From: Plantago major
Taxonomy: Eukaryota > Streptophyta > Magnoliopsida > Lamiales > Plantaginaceae
Direction: 5' to 3'
DNA: 64,000 nt
NCBI GenBank assembly: GCA_026545765.1
Contig: CM048840.1
Span: 52,390,580 to 52,454,579 of the forward strand
Shown: piece by piece, positions 61,737-64,000 of the stretch
How positions within the stretch are numbered: the stretch's first letter is position 1
Layout: every line of letters starts with the position of its first letter
Notes under the pieces: model-generated
The model's input: the letters and a program-made list of their open reading frames with translations, nothing else
Database searches by the model: none
What the model was told of the DNA's origin: nothing
Program-made: the position numbers and the translations under genes

Positions 61737-64000
61737 TTAGACTAAACATTCTTCCAGTAGGAATCCACATTTTAGTGAATTTCTTGGGAGTTTATTTTTG
61801 TCTAACTTTATCAGAAGGAAAAGCAATAGAATCAGTAATTTTGATCTCAATCTTCCTTCTTGTGGTGTTTCTAGGTGTTCCTTTTGGTGCTTTACGGACC
61901 ACAGGTTTACGGGATTGCTTTTGACAAACTTAGCCTTCGGCGAGTTCCTTCTAGCTCTGGCATTCAGTTTTTCAGTGGCTTGAGATTTTTTCCACTTCTG
62001 TCTATTGCTACGTGCAATATCAGCCTTGCGCCATTGTTCTTGTCCTTCCTTATATTGTTGCAGAAGAACTTTTCCAATAGCACGATAGCTAATGCCATTT
62101 CGAACACCTTTGGCTTTCTGAATGCGGTCTTCAGAAGCCTTACTAGTTTTTGCACCGTCTTTATTTTCATAAAATGGTACAGTAGAGAATTTGCCTATTC
62201 CAGCAATTCTTCCTTTCCTAGTAACACAGCAATGTGGATGGTTACATGTCTGAGGGTTGTATTTCTTTTCAGAAACCTCATCCACAAGTTTCTTGTGAAC
62301 TTGTTGTTCTTTCAAAGGTTGGGTTGCTACACCTTTTCCTTTGTCAACTACCCTAGCTTTCTGACCAATGCTATAAGTGGTTGAAGAACCATTCTGTTGT
62401 CTTTTTACAAAGGTCAACCTTTCATCACTCTTCTTCAGAGGAGATGAATTACTTGATTGTTCATCAAGTCCAAGTCCACCTTTCTCAGAGGGATCTCTCA
62501 GATATGATTGAACCTCAGTGAGAGTGTCACTAGCCTTTGCATAAGATTGGAAGGATAGCTCTTTCTTTCGGAGTTCCTCATTCTCAGAAAGCAGCTTCAT
62601 CATTTTCTTATGAAGTTCATCAAAGGCTAGTTTGTGAAAATTTTCATTTTCAGATATCTAACTTTTCAGAAGGGCTATTTCAACGCTCTTGTTCTCAGAT
62701 ACCCTGGTTAGCTCAGAAACCTCTTTTTCAAGAGTTTCTTTGCTTTCCTCTAGAATTCTGGTTTTGGATTGTGCTTCCAGAAATTCTTTCTCATAACGAT
62801 CCAATTCACTCCTAATTAACTCCAGATCCTCAATTCCATCATCACTCTCATAGTACAGAAACTGTGAAATGTTAGTTACCTCATCAGCCATAAGACACAT
62901 TTCAATGTTGGAGATGTCTGGACCAGCAATCTCAGCAACTCCACACATTTCATTCTTCTTAAGGCGAAGTCGATTCATTCGTGGTGATTGCACACAATTC
63001 TGGTGATGGTAGGTTTGAGTTATCTGAATCTCCATCTTCAGAATCTGTCTCAATATCTAGAGCATCAAGTTGGATTTGAATCTTCTTCCTTTCTTCATTC
63101 AGTAAGGCCCTTTGATTTCTTTTGTAATTTCTTCTGTCCTTCTTGTCACCTGTCTTGAGCTTGTTTAAGCGGGCGATCTCTCTTAGTGACCGGGCTTTTG
63201 ACAATAGAAGCGGATATCATTTCATATCTCTGCGATTCAAGACTAACACCTTTACGAATGGGGGTCTTGAGAGTTGTTTAGTTGAATGTTCTTATCTTGA
63301 TGATAGTTTGGGCGAGATGCTTTTGACTTTTCTTTAGCTTTTCTTCTCTCAATCTCTTGACTCACAAATTTATTCATGTGTCTTCTTGCAAGAGCATTTT
63401 CTTGAATCGTCTTTGGTATCTTTCTTTTGAAGTACCTTGAGAGACTAGAGCAACACTTTGCAACTTCTCATTTGTTTGTTCTCTCCGAGTTGTCTCATAA
63501 TCTCTGATGAAAGATGAGAGAAGAGCTCTCTTGGAGTAATATTTGGCATTCCTTGGTTGAAATAAAAGAATTTAGTGTCTTTGCCGGTTGTGATTGAGAC
63601 TTGACAATAGTCTTAATCTTTTTGGTAGGAGTATCTGTTGCTTTCACCAAGTGCAGCCATATCACTCATAAGAGTAGTAAACACGAAATCAAGTTCTTCC
63701 GAGTTTCGGTGGGACCTTGCTTGAAGTTTTGGAACTTCAATTTAAGAACTTCGAACTTGTTTTCTTTGGTTTTCTCGGTTAAACGCATGCATTTCTTCAA
63801 TCAATTGCGAGCAACTTTTCCGTTTAGCACTTACGATTTACCTTTATGTGCTCAGTGTCGATTTGATGATGATATTACGAGCTTGACCATCAATCTATGT
63901 CTCTTGGCATCTTCGGATGTCGAGCTCTCTCTTAGCTTGTCTTCATATATAATGCTTCCACGAGCAACATGACCACTATCACTAGCGACCATGTCCTCGC
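61737..64000 (-). pseudogene. gag of outer copia element (5' end off the window)
   Basis: Colinear with 43380-45475 of the inner element. From the right edge: a broken capsid-like part (64000-63300), a damaged zinc knuckle (about 63210-63165, first Cys replaced by Arg and the last ligands lost to a stop), a coiled coil (63053-62658; DLELIRSELDRYEKEFL) and a basic tail (62603-61737, 288 codons open, with KGRIAGIGKFS and RNRQKWKKSQATEKLNARAR). The tail continues about 120 codons past the point where the inner element is interrupted. The start codon should lie about 200 bp beyond the window edge. Confidence 0.8.

Larger units (their letters stand above)
34325..64000 (-). mobile_element. Outer Sirevirus/Maximus-like Ty1/copia element (split by inner element, runs off the window)
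   Basis: Minus-strand order from right to left: gag (61737-64000, start off the edge), protease, integrase, RT, RNase H (to 58371), spacer, [inner element 41392-57447], extra gene copy C (41381-36197), PPT (35766-35781), 3' LTR (35765-34325). Removing the 16-kb insert leaves at least 13.6 kb. Lineage call: the RT carries Sirevirus-like words (YFLGLQVKQ, SLLYLTASRPDI), gag has a long coiled-coil tail, and a large ORF sits between pol and the 3' LTR. It is dead: RT reads YVDV instead of YVDD, integrase lost catalytic residues, and there are many shifts. Confidence 0.88.

Noticed and set aside
61875..62384. Plus-strand 169-codon hydrophobic frame
   Set aside because: It is the antisense of the basic, Lys/Arg-rich gag tail of the outer element, which yields Phe/Leu-rich sequence on the other strand. 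It is not a membrane or env protein.

Overview
The window is nuclear DNA of a flowering plant, most likely a eudicot. It holds one large host gene with 17 exons, embedded in transposable elements. The evidence for a plant is a class II plant formin (PTEN-like/C2 + FH1 + FH2), Ty1/copia elements primed by initiator Met-tRNA, and Stowaway, hAT and CACTA MITEs with textbook target-site duplications. I cannot place the species from sequence alone.

Layout. 1-8663: two partly decayed copies, A on + and B on -, of a large intron-containing extra gene carried by the copia elements; they meet tail to tail near 4095. 8664-10723: a leader and promoter-like segment on - for copy B, then a probable Ty3/gypsy-type LTR on +. 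10724-17626: AT-rich intergenic DNA with a 77-bp tandem duplication, a 1.09-kb CACTA element, copies of a roughly 210-bp repeat family and a Stowaway MITE. 17627-30357 (-): a complete formin gene (FH14-like, 1356 codons before the stop, open across 17 exons). Its introns hold two Stowaways, one hAT MITE and a SINE-like sequence. 31597-33255: a tandem array of the roughly 210-bp repeat.

34325-64000 is a nest of two giant Sirevirus/Maximus-like copia retrotransposons. The outer element is on - : its 3' LTR is at 34325-35765, its extra gene (copy C) at 36197-41381, and RNase H, RT, IN, PR and gag lie at 58371-64000, running off the right edge. It is split by a 16,051-bp inner element on + (41397-57447), which has near-identical LTRs of 1669 and 1664 bp, a PBS, a PPT and a perfect 5-bp GAGTC target-site duplication. 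The inner element has lost protease, integrase and the start of RT; a foreign LTR-like sequence occupies their place. It carries extra gene copy D between pol and the 3' LTR.

The most interesting content is this extra gene, seen four times in two subfamilies (A/D and B/C). It is as long as pol, lies in sense orientation in the place of the env-like ORF of Sireviruses, and contains a run of small phase-0 exons separated by uniform introns of about 75-90 bp. All copies share a SUMO-interaction-like motif. Where those parts survive, there are also coiled coils, basic nuclear-localisation-like clusters and a C-terminal domain with a WxWGKYxWVKHF signature. Copy B has lost its normal 5' end and is instead preceded on its strand by a TATA box, a leader and a splice donor, next to a gypsy-like LTR. 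Every copy here is broken, so the family consensus rather than these loci would be the functional unit.
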